Assembly (NCBI GenBank): GCA_934636045.1
Contig: CAKTZP010000084.1
Location: forward strand, 1-8,917
Direction: 5' to 3'
From: an uncultured Oscillospiraceae bacterium
GTDB lineage: Bacteria; Bacillota; Clostridia; Oscillospirales; Oscillospiraceae
Length of the DNA stretch: 8,917 nt
Position numbers and translations under genes: made by a program. Below, in pieces: positions 1 through 5,737 of this stretch. The notes under the pieces were generated by a model that ran no database searches, was not told the origin of the DNA, and saw nothing but the letters and a program-made list of their open reading frames with translations. Positions within the stretch are counted from its first letter, which is position 1; the number at the start of each line of letters is the position of its first letter.

Positions 1-764
1 TGATCCGTGCGGAAGTATTTCTGCAGCACAAGGTCGCCCTGATACTTTTCATTCCGCAGAATTGTATCAATCACGCTTTCATGCCAGATGCCGCCTTTTT
101 TCGCAGGAATCCCCAGTTCGTTCAGTTCTCGGGTGATTGCGCTTTTGCCCATGCCCGCCAACCGAAAATGGAAGATCATTTTTATGATAGCCGCTTCCTG
201 AGGAATGACCTCGACTTTCCCATGATCGAATTTCAGACCGTTCATTTGCGGAGTGGAGGGAATGCCTTGCTCAAATTTCCTGCGAATTCGCCAGGTACAG
301 TTTTCCGAAACCGAGCGGCTTTCCTCCTGCGCATATGACGCGAGGATGGTCAGCATCAGCTCGCCATCCCCGCTCATAGAATGAATATTCTGTTCTTCAA
401 AGAAAACGTCAATCCCCAGCGCCTTCAGCTCGCGCACGGTTTCCAGCAGCGTGACCGTATTCCGTGCAAAGCGGCTGATGCTTTTCGTCAATACCAGATC
501 GATCTTCCCGGCCCGGCAGTCGGCCAAAAGGCGCTGGAATTCCGGCCTTTCGGATTTCGTGCCGGTCAAAGCTCGGTCTGCGTATACGCCCACATAACTC
601 CAGCCGGGATACTTCTGGATTTTCTCGCTGTAATAGCTGACCTGCGCGGAAAAGGAATGCAGCATGGTTTCCTTCTCCATGGAAACGCGGGCATAAGCCG
701 CTACGTTCAGAAATTTCGGTGCTTTTGGTACTGTCGGGGTGATTTTATGAATGATTCGGTTCAT
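1..764 (-). CDS. Large serine recombinase (phage integrase), N-terminal 254 residues, cut by window edge
   Basis: Site-specific DNA recombinase of the large serine family, expected to integrate and excise the prophage through a covalent serine-DNA intermediate. The reading frame is open to the window edge. The resolvase catalytic domain spans about residues 19-155: AYARVS gives Arg26 and the nucleophile Ser28, SRFARN (97-102) supplies the Arg98 and Arg101 of the active site, and the long helix follows at about 124-155. From about residue 175 the DNA-binding Recombinase domain begins (a GIPAKKGG segment near 218, then YQGDLVLQKYF near 241-251). The zinc-ribbon and coiled-coil parts normally found downstream lie outside the window. 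The ATG at 764 follows GGGAGGGG with about 7 bases between, and overlaps the upstream gene's stop as ATGA, which suggests translational coupling. It is the last visible gene of a four-gene module. Family assignment is firm; the integrase role is inferred from prophage context. Confidence 0.93.
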   Translation of the reverse strand, partial: MNRIIHKITPTVPKAPKFLNVAAYARVSMEKETMLHSFSAQVSYYSEKIQKYPGWSYVGVYADRALTGTKSERPEFQRLLADCRAGKIDLVLTKSISRFARNTVTLLETVRELKALGIDVFFEEQNIHSMSGDGELMLTILASYAQEESRSVSENCTWRIRRKFEQGIPSTPQMNGLKFDHGKVEVIPQEAAIIKMIFHFRLAGMGKSAITRELNELGIPAKKGGIWHESVIDTILRNEKYQGDLVLQKYFRTD

Positions 765-976
765 TGAATGCCCCTCCCTTCGTCAGTCTGTCTTATAAGA
801 AGGGTCGATGAAAAGCAAGGCTTTTCATAGCGAAAAAGAGGCAGAAATTTCGCCGCGTATTCTGTTTCAAGTGCCAAATAGTCGGCCTCATCCAGTACGT
901 TGCAGCCAAGCATTTCTGCCACAAACGCAAGCCCCGTCAGGTAATTGCGAGTTCGTTCAATCCATGCAGGCTTCAT
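761..976 (-). CDS. Small SHOCT-like protein (71 aa), paralogue of the 79-aa protein in the same module
   Basis: Small soluble protein of unknown function just upstream of the recombinase. Its core, roughly LDEADYLALETEYAAKF followed by LPLFRYEKPCFSS, resembles the short helical D/E-x-D-Y ... A-x-K-F pattern of SHOCT-like proteins that accompany serine recombinases in Clostridia. That family link is from memory and tentative. Over 46 aligned residues it matches the 79-aa protein at 26 positions by hand alignment, so the two are duplicates. I chose the ATG at 976 because AGAAGG sits 7 bases upstream; the ATG at 982 leaves only 1 base and would add Met-Lys. The start lies inside the 3' end of the HTH gene (20-base overlap), and its TGA overlaps the recombinase ATG. 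A role as directionality factor or regulator is possible but only a guess. Confidence 0.75.
   Translation of the reverse strand: MKPAWIERTRNYLTGLAFVAEMLGCNVLDEADYLALETEYAAKFLPLFRYEKPCFSSTLLIRQTDEGRGIQ
809..850. repeat. 42-bp direct repeat, copy 1 (inside the 71-aa gene)
   Basis: This segment matches 1421-1462 at 36 of 42 positions, with 19 identical bases in a row in the middle. On the minus strand it encodes the end of the shared FRYE-x-PCFSS region, so it reflects the gene duplication. The DNA identity (about 86%) is higher than the overall protein identity (about 57% over 46 residues), so this end has stayed more alike. Confidence 0.8.
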
Positions 977-1358
977 TTTCATGCCTTCTTTCGCTAAAAC
1001 GGGCTTCTATATAGCATTCGCGAGAGCAGTAAATTTTGTGACTGGACGGGTAGCTATAAAATATTTCCCCGCAGTTTTTGCAGACAAGTTGTTTGGCATT
1101 TTCGGCATCCAGAATTCTGTGCTGATAATTCCACTTGTACCGGCATGAATCTGAACAGTAGTGCCGCTGTGCCCCTTTTAACGGAATGTTGCAGCAAAGG
1201 CAATGCTGGTGCTTCGGCTGCTGTAAGTTGAATATGTGCTCGCGGCGGCAAAGAGATTTGACAGTATTCTCGGAAATGCCCAGTCTGTGAGCAATCTGCC
1301 CATAGCTTGTTCCGATTTCGCGCAGCTTTCGAATCAGATTTTTTTGATTTGTCTTCAT
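957..1358 (-). CDS. Helix-turn-helix protein with two four-cysteine zinc knuckles (133 aa)
   Basis: Probable DNA-binding protein of the recombinase module. Residues 6-38 form a sigma-70 region-4-like helix-turn-helix (IRKLREIGTSYGQIAHRLG then ISENTVKSLCRR). Two zinc-knuckle-like units follow: Cys53/Cys56 with Cys68/Cys72, and Cys93/Cys96 with Cys111/Cys115, each with CxxC...CxxxC spacing. Similar proteins beside serine recombinases in gut Firmicutes are often labelled 'RNA polymerase subunit sigma-70', but this one lacks regions 2 and 3 and is too short to be a sigma factor. The ATG at 1358 has GGAGAGG about 7 bases upstream and overlaps the upstream TGA as ATGA; an in-frame extension to 1430 is possible but lacks such a site and overlaps the neighbouring gene by 76 bases. 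Likely role, inferred: binding DNA at the att or promoter region and influencing recombinase expression or direction. Confidence 0.85.
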   Translation of the reverse strand: MKTNQKNLIRKLREIGTSYGQIAHRLGISENTVKSLCRREHIFNLQQPKHQHCLCCNIPLKGAQRHYCSDSCRYKWNYQHRILDAENAKQLVCKNCGEIFYSYPSSHKIYCSRECYIEARFSERRHENEACMD

Positions 1359-1594
1359 TCCAACCTCTCCTTTTTTCCAGTATCGCAGACGTTGTGCTCC
1401 AGTGTTATGGCTTTTTCGGATGAAAAACAAGGGCTTTCATAGCGAAAAAGAGGTCGGAATTTTTTTGCAAACGCCTTTTCAAACGCCGAATAATCCGATT
1501 CATCTATCAGGGCAGAATCCAGCATATTCATTGCAACGGCAATTCCTACCAGATATTTTTGCTGGCGGGAAGTAGTATCAGAAATATGGGACAT
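1355..1594 (-). CDS. Small SHOCT-like protein (79 aa), first gene of the recombinase module
   Basis: Small soluble protein of unknown function, paralogous to the 71-aa protein next to the recombinase. The shared core runs from about residue 14 (YLVGIAVAMNMLDSALIDE) through SDYSAFEKAFAKKF to RPLFRYESPCFSS near residue 60; the remaining tail is polar and not shared. The ATG at 1594 is preceded by GGAGG with 5 bases between, a better start than the in-frame ATG at 1723, which would run back through the late terminator hairpin. Its TGA overlaps the ATG of the HTH gene (ATGA). The ribosome binding site can pair with an upstream segment, so translation of the whole coupled module may be controlled here. 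Whether it binds DNA, the HTH protein or the recombinase cannot be seen from the sequence. Confidence 0.75.
   Translation of the reverse strand: MSHISDTTSRQQKYLVGIAVAMNMLDSALIDESDYSAFEKAFAKKFRPLFRYESPCFSSEKAITLEHNVCDTGKKERLE
1421..1462. repeat. 42-bp direct repeat, copy 2 (inside the 79-aa gene)
   Basis: Partner of the copy at 809-850, in the same orientation, 612 bases apart. It encodes the same PLFRYESPCFSS region of the 79-aa paralogue. Recombination between the two copies would delete the HTH gene and fuse the two small genes. Confidence 0.8.
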
Positions 1595-1599
1595 GGTAT

Positions 1600-1652
1600 C
1601 CTCCAAGAATCGGCCATGGGCCGGAATGCTGTGCAACATGGAATTCTTGAAG
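1600..1652 (-). promoter_or_regulatory. Hairpin that can sequester the ribosome binding site of the recombinase module
   Basis: On the minus strand, CTTCAAGAAT (1652-1643) can pair over 10 bp, with one G-U pair, to ATTCTTGGAG (1610-1601). The second arm contains four of the five bases of the GGAGG ribosome binding site (1604-1600) for the 79-aa gene. The 32-base loop holds its own 5-bp hairpin, CGGCC-CAT-GGCCG (1623-1611), stacked against the outer stem. A second copy of TTCAAGAA lies just upstream (around 1662-1669) and could compete for the same arm. The pairing is directly visible; regulation by it is inferred. Confidence 0.45.
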
Positions 1653-1690
1653 CTTTGTTTTCTTGAAATCGTGTACTTTTGCAGCGCGAG

Positions 1691-1721
1691 AAAAAGCGCC
1701 ACAGGCATTTCTGCCTGCGGC
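1691..1721 (-). terminator. Rho-independent terminator ending the late (lysis) operon
   Basis: Five bases after the endolysin stop codon, the minus strand reads a 10-bp stem, GCCGCAGGCA / TGCCTGTGGC (one G-U pair), closed by a GAAA tetraloop, then GC and five T residues. This is a classical intrinsic terminator. It separates the late genes from the recombinase module, which therefore probably has its own promoter, although I could not recognise one in 1605-1690. Confidence 0.65.
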
Positions 1722-1726
1722 AATGT

Positions 1727-2536
1727 TCAAATAATGCGGGAATATTTTCCAGCAACCCAGCCCACCCTGGAGCCGATCACCACGGCGTTCCAGCCGTTGG
1801 CGGCGGTGGCGACGTATTCGTAGGTCGTACCGGGCGCGACCGCCGCGATGCGGCCAAAGCTCGTGCCGTTGCCCGTGCGCACGTTGACCTTGCCGCCGTC
1901 GGAGACAATGACCACGGTGGTATTCACTGGGCGCGGTTCCTCCGGCAGTTCTTCAGACGGTGTAACGACGCCCGTACCGTAGTCGATGAACGGCAGCTTG
2001 TACCAGTGCGTCCACGGACGATCCTTTACGCGGGTGCGCACGCAGCCATAATTGAATCCGCGCCATTCGACAGCGTAGCCGTTACCGACATAATAGCCCA
2101 CATGACCGTCAAAGCGCAGCGCAATGCCGGGAATTTCCGGAAGCGTGGAAATATCGCCCCACGCGCAGCTCTTGCTCTTGGCATAGCTGAACATCCCGTT
2201 GGCACTCTTGTCCGGACAGCCATGCGCGCCGTACTTGCTGGAAAAGGTCTTGTTCGTGCCGATGGATTCAAGCACGCCTACACCGCCGTTCGTCCAAGCG
2301 TAGCCCTTGCAGCCGCCCACACAGTCGGCGCAGACCTTCTTCTTCGCAATATCATCCTTGTAACGCTTCATGCGCCCGGACGTGTAATGCGCCGGGTACT
2401 GCTTCGCCTTGCGTTTGAGTAGGCTCTGGGTACACTTGTAAACGCAGCTGCCATACCAGTAGGGCTGGCCCACCATTTTTTCACACCACGTGGCAAAATG
2501 CTCACCGGTGAATGGCGTATTTTTTCTTTCTGCCAT
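1727..2536 (-). CDS. Phage endolysin: NlpC/P60-type cysteine peptidase with C-terminal SH3b domain (269 aa)
   Basis: Peptidoglycan hydrolase that degrades the host wall once the holin opens the membrane. The N-terminal ~185 residues carry an NlpC/P60-like catalytic core: Cys72 in CADCVGG is the likely nucleophile, His145 in FDGHVGYYVG the likely base, with a third polar residue probably in AVEWRG (about 155-160). An acidic, proline-rich linker (193-203) leads to a bacterial SH3 domain at about 208-266, with NVRTGNGTSF near the start and GWVAGKYS at the end, expected to bind the cell wall. There is no signal peptide, which fits holin-dependent release. The first 45 residues are rich in Cys and aromatics (WCEKMVGQPYWYGSCVYKC), typical of lysins in Clostridia prophages. 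The ATG at 2536 follows AGGAGG with 5 bases between. It sits 29 bases after the holin and directly before a terminator. Confidence 0.9.
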   Translation of the reverse strand: MAERKNTPFTGEHFATWCEKMVGQPYWYGSCVYKCTQSLLKRKAKQYPAHYTSGRMKRYKDDIAKKKVCADCVGGCKGYAWTNGGVGVLESIGTNKTFSSKYGAHGCPDKSANGMFSYAKSKSCAWGDISTLPEIPGIALRFDGHVGYYVGNGYAVEWRGFNYGCVRTRVKDRPWTHWYKLPFIDYGTGVVTPSEELPEEPRPVNTTVVIVSDGGKVNVRTGNGTSFGRIAAVAPGTTYEYVATAANGWNAVVIGSRVGWVAGKYSRII

Positions 2537-2565
2537 AAAATCCTCCTAAATTCAAAAGGCGGCGG

Positions 2566-3012
2566 TCATTCGCCGTCGCCCGCGTCGGTATTGTTCTTGT
2601 CCTCGCGCCCGTGCAGCTGCGCGAGCACATCTTTTATCTTGTCGGGAATGGGCAGGCCGATGTGGGCTGCGTTTTCCAGCAGGGACAGGCCCTCATTGGA
2701 CAGATAGAAACAGATCACGGCGCTGCGCAGCGCGGAGCCGGTGCCCACAATGTGAATGTCCACCACATTGGCCACGCCCACCAGCATCAGGATCAGCACC
2801 TTCTTAAAGATCCTCTTGAAGCCCACGGCGCTGGACAGCTTCTTGTCGATCACGGCGCACATCAGGCCCGTGACATAATCCAACGCCATGAAAATGATCA
2901 GCGCAATCATGAGTCCGTCCATGCCTCCCAGAAAGTAGCCCAGCCAGCCGCCAATCGCCGCGACGGCCATCTGAATCTTTGCCCAGATGATGTCAATGGA
3001 AAAGTTTCTCAT
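2566..3012 (-). CDS. Phage holin of the toxin-secretion/phage-lysis family (Phage_holin_4 type, 148 aa)
   Basis: Small membrane protein that forms the lesion releasing the endolysin. Four hydrophobic stretches are visible at about residues 12-30, 33-52, 70-88 and 92-108. The ALDYVTGL motif after the second segment, the basic loop with GFKRIFKK, and the C-terminal NEGLSLLENAAHIGLPIPDK block are hallmarks of the phi29/Cph1/TcdE-like holin family. The C-terminus is hydrophilic and charged (GREDKNNTDAGDGE). The ATG at 3012 has GGAGG 9 bases upstream; an in-frame ATG at 3042 would add ten residues but lies in the T-run of the upstream terminator, so I rejected it. The gene is directly upstream of the endolysin, as expected for a lysis cassette. 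Confidence 0.92.
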   Translation of the reverse strand: MRNFSIDIIWAKIQMAVAAIGGWLGYFLGGMDGLMIALIIFMALDYVTGLMCAVIDKKLSSAVGFKRIFKKVLILMLVGVANVVDIHIVGTGSALRSAVICFYLSNEGLSLLENAAHIGLPIPDKIKDVLAQLHGREDKNNTDAGDGE

Positions 3013-3042
3013 TTCAATAATCCTCCGTTTGTTTGATTGCAT

Positions 3043-3073
3043 AAAAAAACAGCCGCCATTTCAGCGACCGCTT
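3043..3073 (-). terminator. Terminator-like hairpin between tail genes and lysis genes
   Basis: On the minus strand an 11-bp stem with several G-U pairs (AAGCGGTCGCT / GGCGGCTGTTT, loop GAAAT) starts inside the TAA stop of the upstream gene and runs into a tract of seven T residues. No promoter fits in the roughly 30 bases before the holin ribosome binding site, so lysis genes probably depend on read-through or antitermination here. The wobble pairs make it weaker than the terminator after the endolysin. Confidence 0.55.
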
Positions 3074-3458
3074 ATGCCTGTTTCTGCCATCCGGCGGGAT
3101 AATCTGCCGGGCTCCATACGCAGTGGGCCAGAACGCAGATATATCGTTCACCCCGGAAGGTAATCTTGTCACCCACCTGATAGGCCGTCCCTGCACCCAT
3201 AGGCTGTACGAATTCGGGCCACGCGTCCTCAGCGGGCGGCGAGATGCTCTGCTGCAGTGCGCGAACCGCTGCCCACAGCGCGTCGATCTCCCCAGCATAG
3301 TCGTACTCCGGCTCCGCACCCTTTCGTGCCTGCATGATCAGGTCGAGTCGTTCCTCATCCGTCAGCCGTCCCTCAATGTGGTACTGGTCAATGCGATCCA
3401 GCAGAGTCTTCAGGTCGTAGTTGCCCATCTGAATGACCTGCTCAAATATTTCTTTCAA
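3072..3458 (-). CDS. Small tail-associated protein with C-terminal carbohydrate-binding-like module (about 128 aa)
   Basis: The N-terminal half (KEIFEQVIQMGNYDLKTLLD ...) is a charged helical region ending in a short coiled-coil-like stretch (EIDALWAAVRALQQS). It resembles a common but uncharacterised protein between tail fibre and holin in Clostridia prophages. The last ~37 residues, YQVGDKITFRGERYICVLAH then VWSPADYPAGW, follow the Y-x-x-G-D ... Y-x-C ... H ... W-x-P ... W pattern of chitin-binding-like modules (CBM5/12 type), so it may bind surface glycan. I prefer a TTG start at 3458, ten bases after GGAG; an in-frame GTG at 3467 is only 1 base from that site. The GGAG abuts the TAA of the fibre gene, suggesting coupling. 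It is probably a virion accessory protein, possibly a fibre partner; this is inferred. Confidence 0.75.
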   Translation of the reverse strand: MKEIFEQVIQMGNYDLKTLLDRIDQYHIEGRLTDEERLDLIMQARKGAEPEYDYAGEIDALWAAVRALQQSISPPAEDAWPEFVQPMGAGTAYQVGDKITFRGERYICVLAHCVWSPADYPAGWQKQA

Positions 3459-3472
3459 GCTGCTCACACTCC

Positions 3473-5728
3473 TTATGTTCCAATTGCGACCCAGTCAACT
3501 GTGCGATCGGATGAAAAATTGCCTCCAACAACAATGCTGGCTTGAGTCGTTGTTTTGCTGTGCACCTTGATAGCGCCGTTATCACCAGACCAGTTAGAGG
3601 CTGCTGTCGAGTACGTTACTATCACTTTAGGTATAGAAATAAATCCTGCAGATGCGTAACTAATGTTTACAGCACTATTCCCGTTGATGGTTGTAGAACC
3701 ATATGCAATTTTAAAGGGTAAACGCGCTGACGAAATGGTGCCGGAAGTCAAATTAGCTGCATTGTTTACACCAAGATTTGCTCGTGCGGTTTCTGCATCG
3801 CTTGCACCCGTGCCGCCGTTGGCCAGCGGAATGGGCGTAGCCATGCCCGCGTGAAATAGTCGATACGATGCCCATGTGCCGCCCGTACACGTCCGCAGTA
3901 GTACCGCGAAATCCAGACTCGCCTGATACGCCGCGTTGCGCACCTCCAGCATTCGGCGGTTATTGCCCGTGCCGTCCTCCCACGAGGAAAAGGAAGAAGC
4001 GCCCACATACGATCCTTCGAAAACCGTGCGGTTGGTCGTGCTGTTGTAGGTGGGCAGCAGGTACAGCGACGGGTACAGATAACCCGAAATGGCGAGGTTG
4101 CCGGTCATGGTGTCGCCAGCCTTTTTGACCGCGCCCAGCTTCGTGCAGGCGGCGGACGCGGTTTCAGCGCCCGTGCCGCCCTGATCCACGCCCAGCGGTT
4201 CGGAAAGCAGCAGTGGCCAGCCGAATTCCACCTTGCCCGCGTTCTCTGCGACCTTGCCGAACGCGATACCCGAACCGTCCTTATAGAAATCCATCATGAC
4301 CTGCTTCGTGCCGATGGACACCGTCTGCTCGATGTAATAGAACACGTCCTGCACGCGGATTTTGATGTCGTAGCTGCTCAGGGCATCAAAGGTCGGCGAT
4401 AGCAACCGGTTCGTCGCGGTAATGACGTAGTCGCTGGGCGTGAGCGTTATGGCGGAAACCCACGATTCAGCGCTGCTGAGTTTGTAGTACACCGTATAAG
4501 CCAGTGTATTCTTGCCGCCAATCGAAGAACCGGATGCTTTTGCGGAAATACGCACCTTCGTACCGTCTGTCTGGGCAGCAGTACCATCTGCATTGCAGCG
4601 CTCGGCGATAAACTGGGACAGCGATGGCGGCGAATAATCCAGTACGGTGACGGTTCGGGTCGTGCTGGCTGTGCGTCCACGAGAATCGGTAACGGTTACG
4701 GTCATCGCGAGATTGCCCGCCGTATTCAGCGTGTTCGTCGTGAAGGACGCGCCCGAATAGGTCACGCTGTCGACGCTCGTTCGATAGGTCGACACGCTGC
4801 TGCCCTGTGCGCCCGCCGCCGTGATACTGACCGACAGCTTGCTGCGCGTCCGCACATAGCCGCCGAAACGGTCAGCAACGCCGGAAGTCGCTTCGGAAAA
4901 CGCCACATTGGAAATAGACGGCACAACAGACGCAGGTACCGTCAGTTGAAAAGCGCAGGTATTGGTCGAAACGAGATTGCCGTTGACGTAGGTATCGCAC
5001 AGAATGGTGCCCCAGCCGGAGGTTGCATTGGGAATCTGCGCGGCCAGTGAAATAGGTGGCGTCCATGCGCATTCATCCTCCACACCCACAGCGATCAGCC
5101 CGCTTTCAGAAAAGAAGGAATACCTTACAGTGTGCGTAGCAATGCTGCTCTGCCGGTTCGTATAAATCGTGACCGCCGTGCCCATGGCCAGAGAATACTT
5201 GTTCAGCGTCGGCTTGGACGCGGCTTCCTCATACGTCACCGTGATGGTGCATTCCGACCATTGCAGATAGTTGGTCGAATACCCCTGCGAGCTTTTGACC
5301 GGGCTGGGGTTATACAGGCAGATGGTATTGTTGCCCGCCGCGATGTACGCCGCCAGGTTGTTCAGCAGTTCGCCGCTGAGCGTATAAGTGCTGGTGTTGC
5401 CGTAGAACGCACCGGTAAATGTACCCAGCGCATCACCGCAATAGCCGAGGCCCGTAATACTCGACTGGGACGCGGACTGGTAATTGGATTTTCGCACATA
5501 CACGGTTTTCGTGTGCCCGGTTCCGTAGCCCGCCTGCGCCGCCACAATGCGCAGTGAGATCCCCGTGATGATTTTGCCTCTGAGCGCCATGCCCGCAAAA
5601 TGCACGATGCCGACGTAATTGTAGGTATTCTCGTAGTATTCCTGACTGGCGGCGGAGCTTTTCGCGTTGCTGGCTGAATTGGTCTTACGCGTGCGCATGG
5701 ACGCGCTGTAGGAAACTGTGGTTGCCAT
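3473..5728 (-). CDS. Tail fibre / receptor-binding protein, DUF859-like (751 aa)
   Basis: Structural protein of the tail tip, probably making first contact with the host surface. About residues 1-505 form a Thr/Ser-rich beta region like the DUF859 family of siphovirus proteins, ending in the characteristic MDFYKDGSGIAFGKVAENAG block near 475-495. Two fibre linker motifs follow, GVDQGGTGAETA (GGTG at 517-520) and LANGGTGASDAETA (635-648), of the kind that connect shaft segments in many tail fibres; the first is followed by AGDTMTGNLAISG. The C-terminal ~79 residues (673-751), with FISIPKVIVTYS and a final VDWVAIGT, look like a small beta-sandwich tip, weakly like H-type lectin or gp53-type fibre tips. 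Codon use changes sharply at about residue 650, where GC falls from about 61% to 44%. The ATG at 5728 follows AAGGAGGAG, which overlaps the stop of the preceding gene nine bases away. Fibre role is well supported; the ligand is unknown. Confidence 0.85.
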   Translation of the reverse strand: MATTVSYSASMRTRKTNSASNAKSSAASQEYYENTYNYVGIVHFAGMALRGKIITGISLRIVAAQAGYGTGHTKTVYVRKSNYQSASQSSITGLGYCGDALGTFTGAFYGNTSTYTLSGELLNNLAAYIAAGNNTICLYNPSPVKSSQGYSTNYLQWSECTITVTYEEAASKPTLNKYSLAMGTAVTIYTNRQSSIATHTVRYSFFSESGLIAVGVEDECAWTPPISLAAQIPNATSGWGTILCDTYVNGNLVSTNTCAFQLTVPASVVPSISNVAFSEATSGVADRFGGYVRTRSKLSVSITAAGAQGSSVSTYRTSVDSVTYSGASFTTNTLNTAGNLAMTVTVTDSRGRTASTTRTVTVLDYSPPSLSQFIAERCNADGTAAQTDGTKVRISAKASGSSIGGKNTLAYTVYYKLSSAESWVSAITLTPSDYVITATNRLLSPTFDALSSYDIKIRVQDVFYYIEQTVSIGTKQVMMDFYKDGSGIAFGKVAENAGKVEFGWPLLLSEPLGVDQGGTGAETASAACTKLGAVKKAGDTMTGNLAISGYLYPSLYLLPTYNSTTNRTVFEGSYVGASSFSSWEDGTGNNRRMLEVRNAAYQASLDFAVLLRTCTGGTWASYRLFHAGMATPIPLANGGTGASDAETARANLGVNNAANLTSGTISSARLPFKIAYGSTTINGNSAVNISYASAGFISIPKVIVTYSTAASNWSGDNGAIKVHSKTTTQASIVVGGNFSSDRTVDWVAIGT
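3481..3780. other. AT-rich segment encoding the fibre tip
   Basis: By hand count this 300-base stretch is 43.7% GC, while the next 300 bases (3781-4080) in the same gene are 61.0%. The change falls at the second GGTG motif. It suggests that the receptor-binding tip was acquired separately from the shaft. Confidence 0.75.
3803..3826 (-). repeat. Fibre linker motif repeat, copy 2 (LANGGTGA)
   Basis: Encodes residues 635-642 of the fibre. The core CCCGTGCCGCC (plus strand) is shared with the copy at 4166-4183, and the surrounding bases (GCGGTTTC on one side, CCAGCGG on the other) also recur. Such conserved linkers are plausible sites for homologous exchange of fibre tips. Confidence 0.6.
4166..4183 (-). 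repeat. Fibre linker motif repeat, copy 1 (QGGTGA)
   Basis: Encodes residues 516-521 of the fibre, at the end of the DUF859-like region. Together with the copy 121 residues downstream it brackets an intermediate shaft domain. Confidence 0.6.
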
Positions 5729-5737
5729 TGCTCCTCC

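Noticed and set aside
1..764. Phage attachment site
   Set aside because: Serine integrase att sites have short cores that cannot be recognised without the other prophage end, and the 3' side of the recombinase lies outside the window.
957..1358. True sigma factor
   Set aside because: It has only a region-4-like HTH and zinc knuckles. Regions 2 and 3, needed for core binding and promoter melting, are absent at 133 residues.
1605..1690. Sigma-70 promoter for the recombinase module
   Set aside because: I looked for -35/-10 pairs at 16-18 base spacing on the minus strand and found none better than chance, so I list no promoter.
1679..2422. 247-aa open frame on the plus strand
   Set aside because: It is antisense to the endolysin, rich in Ala/Arg/Val as expected for a shadow of GC-rich coding DNA, and starts inside the terminator.
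3473..3800. Diversity-generating retroelement variable region at the fibre C-terminus
   Set aside because: No reverse transcriptase, template repeat or C-type-lectin-like pattern with variable adenine positions is visible. The compositional shift is better explained by recombination.
5729..5737. Programmed frameshift joining the tail-tip and fibre genes
   Set aside because: The upstream gene ends at a normal TAA and the downstream gene has its own AAGGAGGAG and ATG. No slippery heptamer was seen at the junction.
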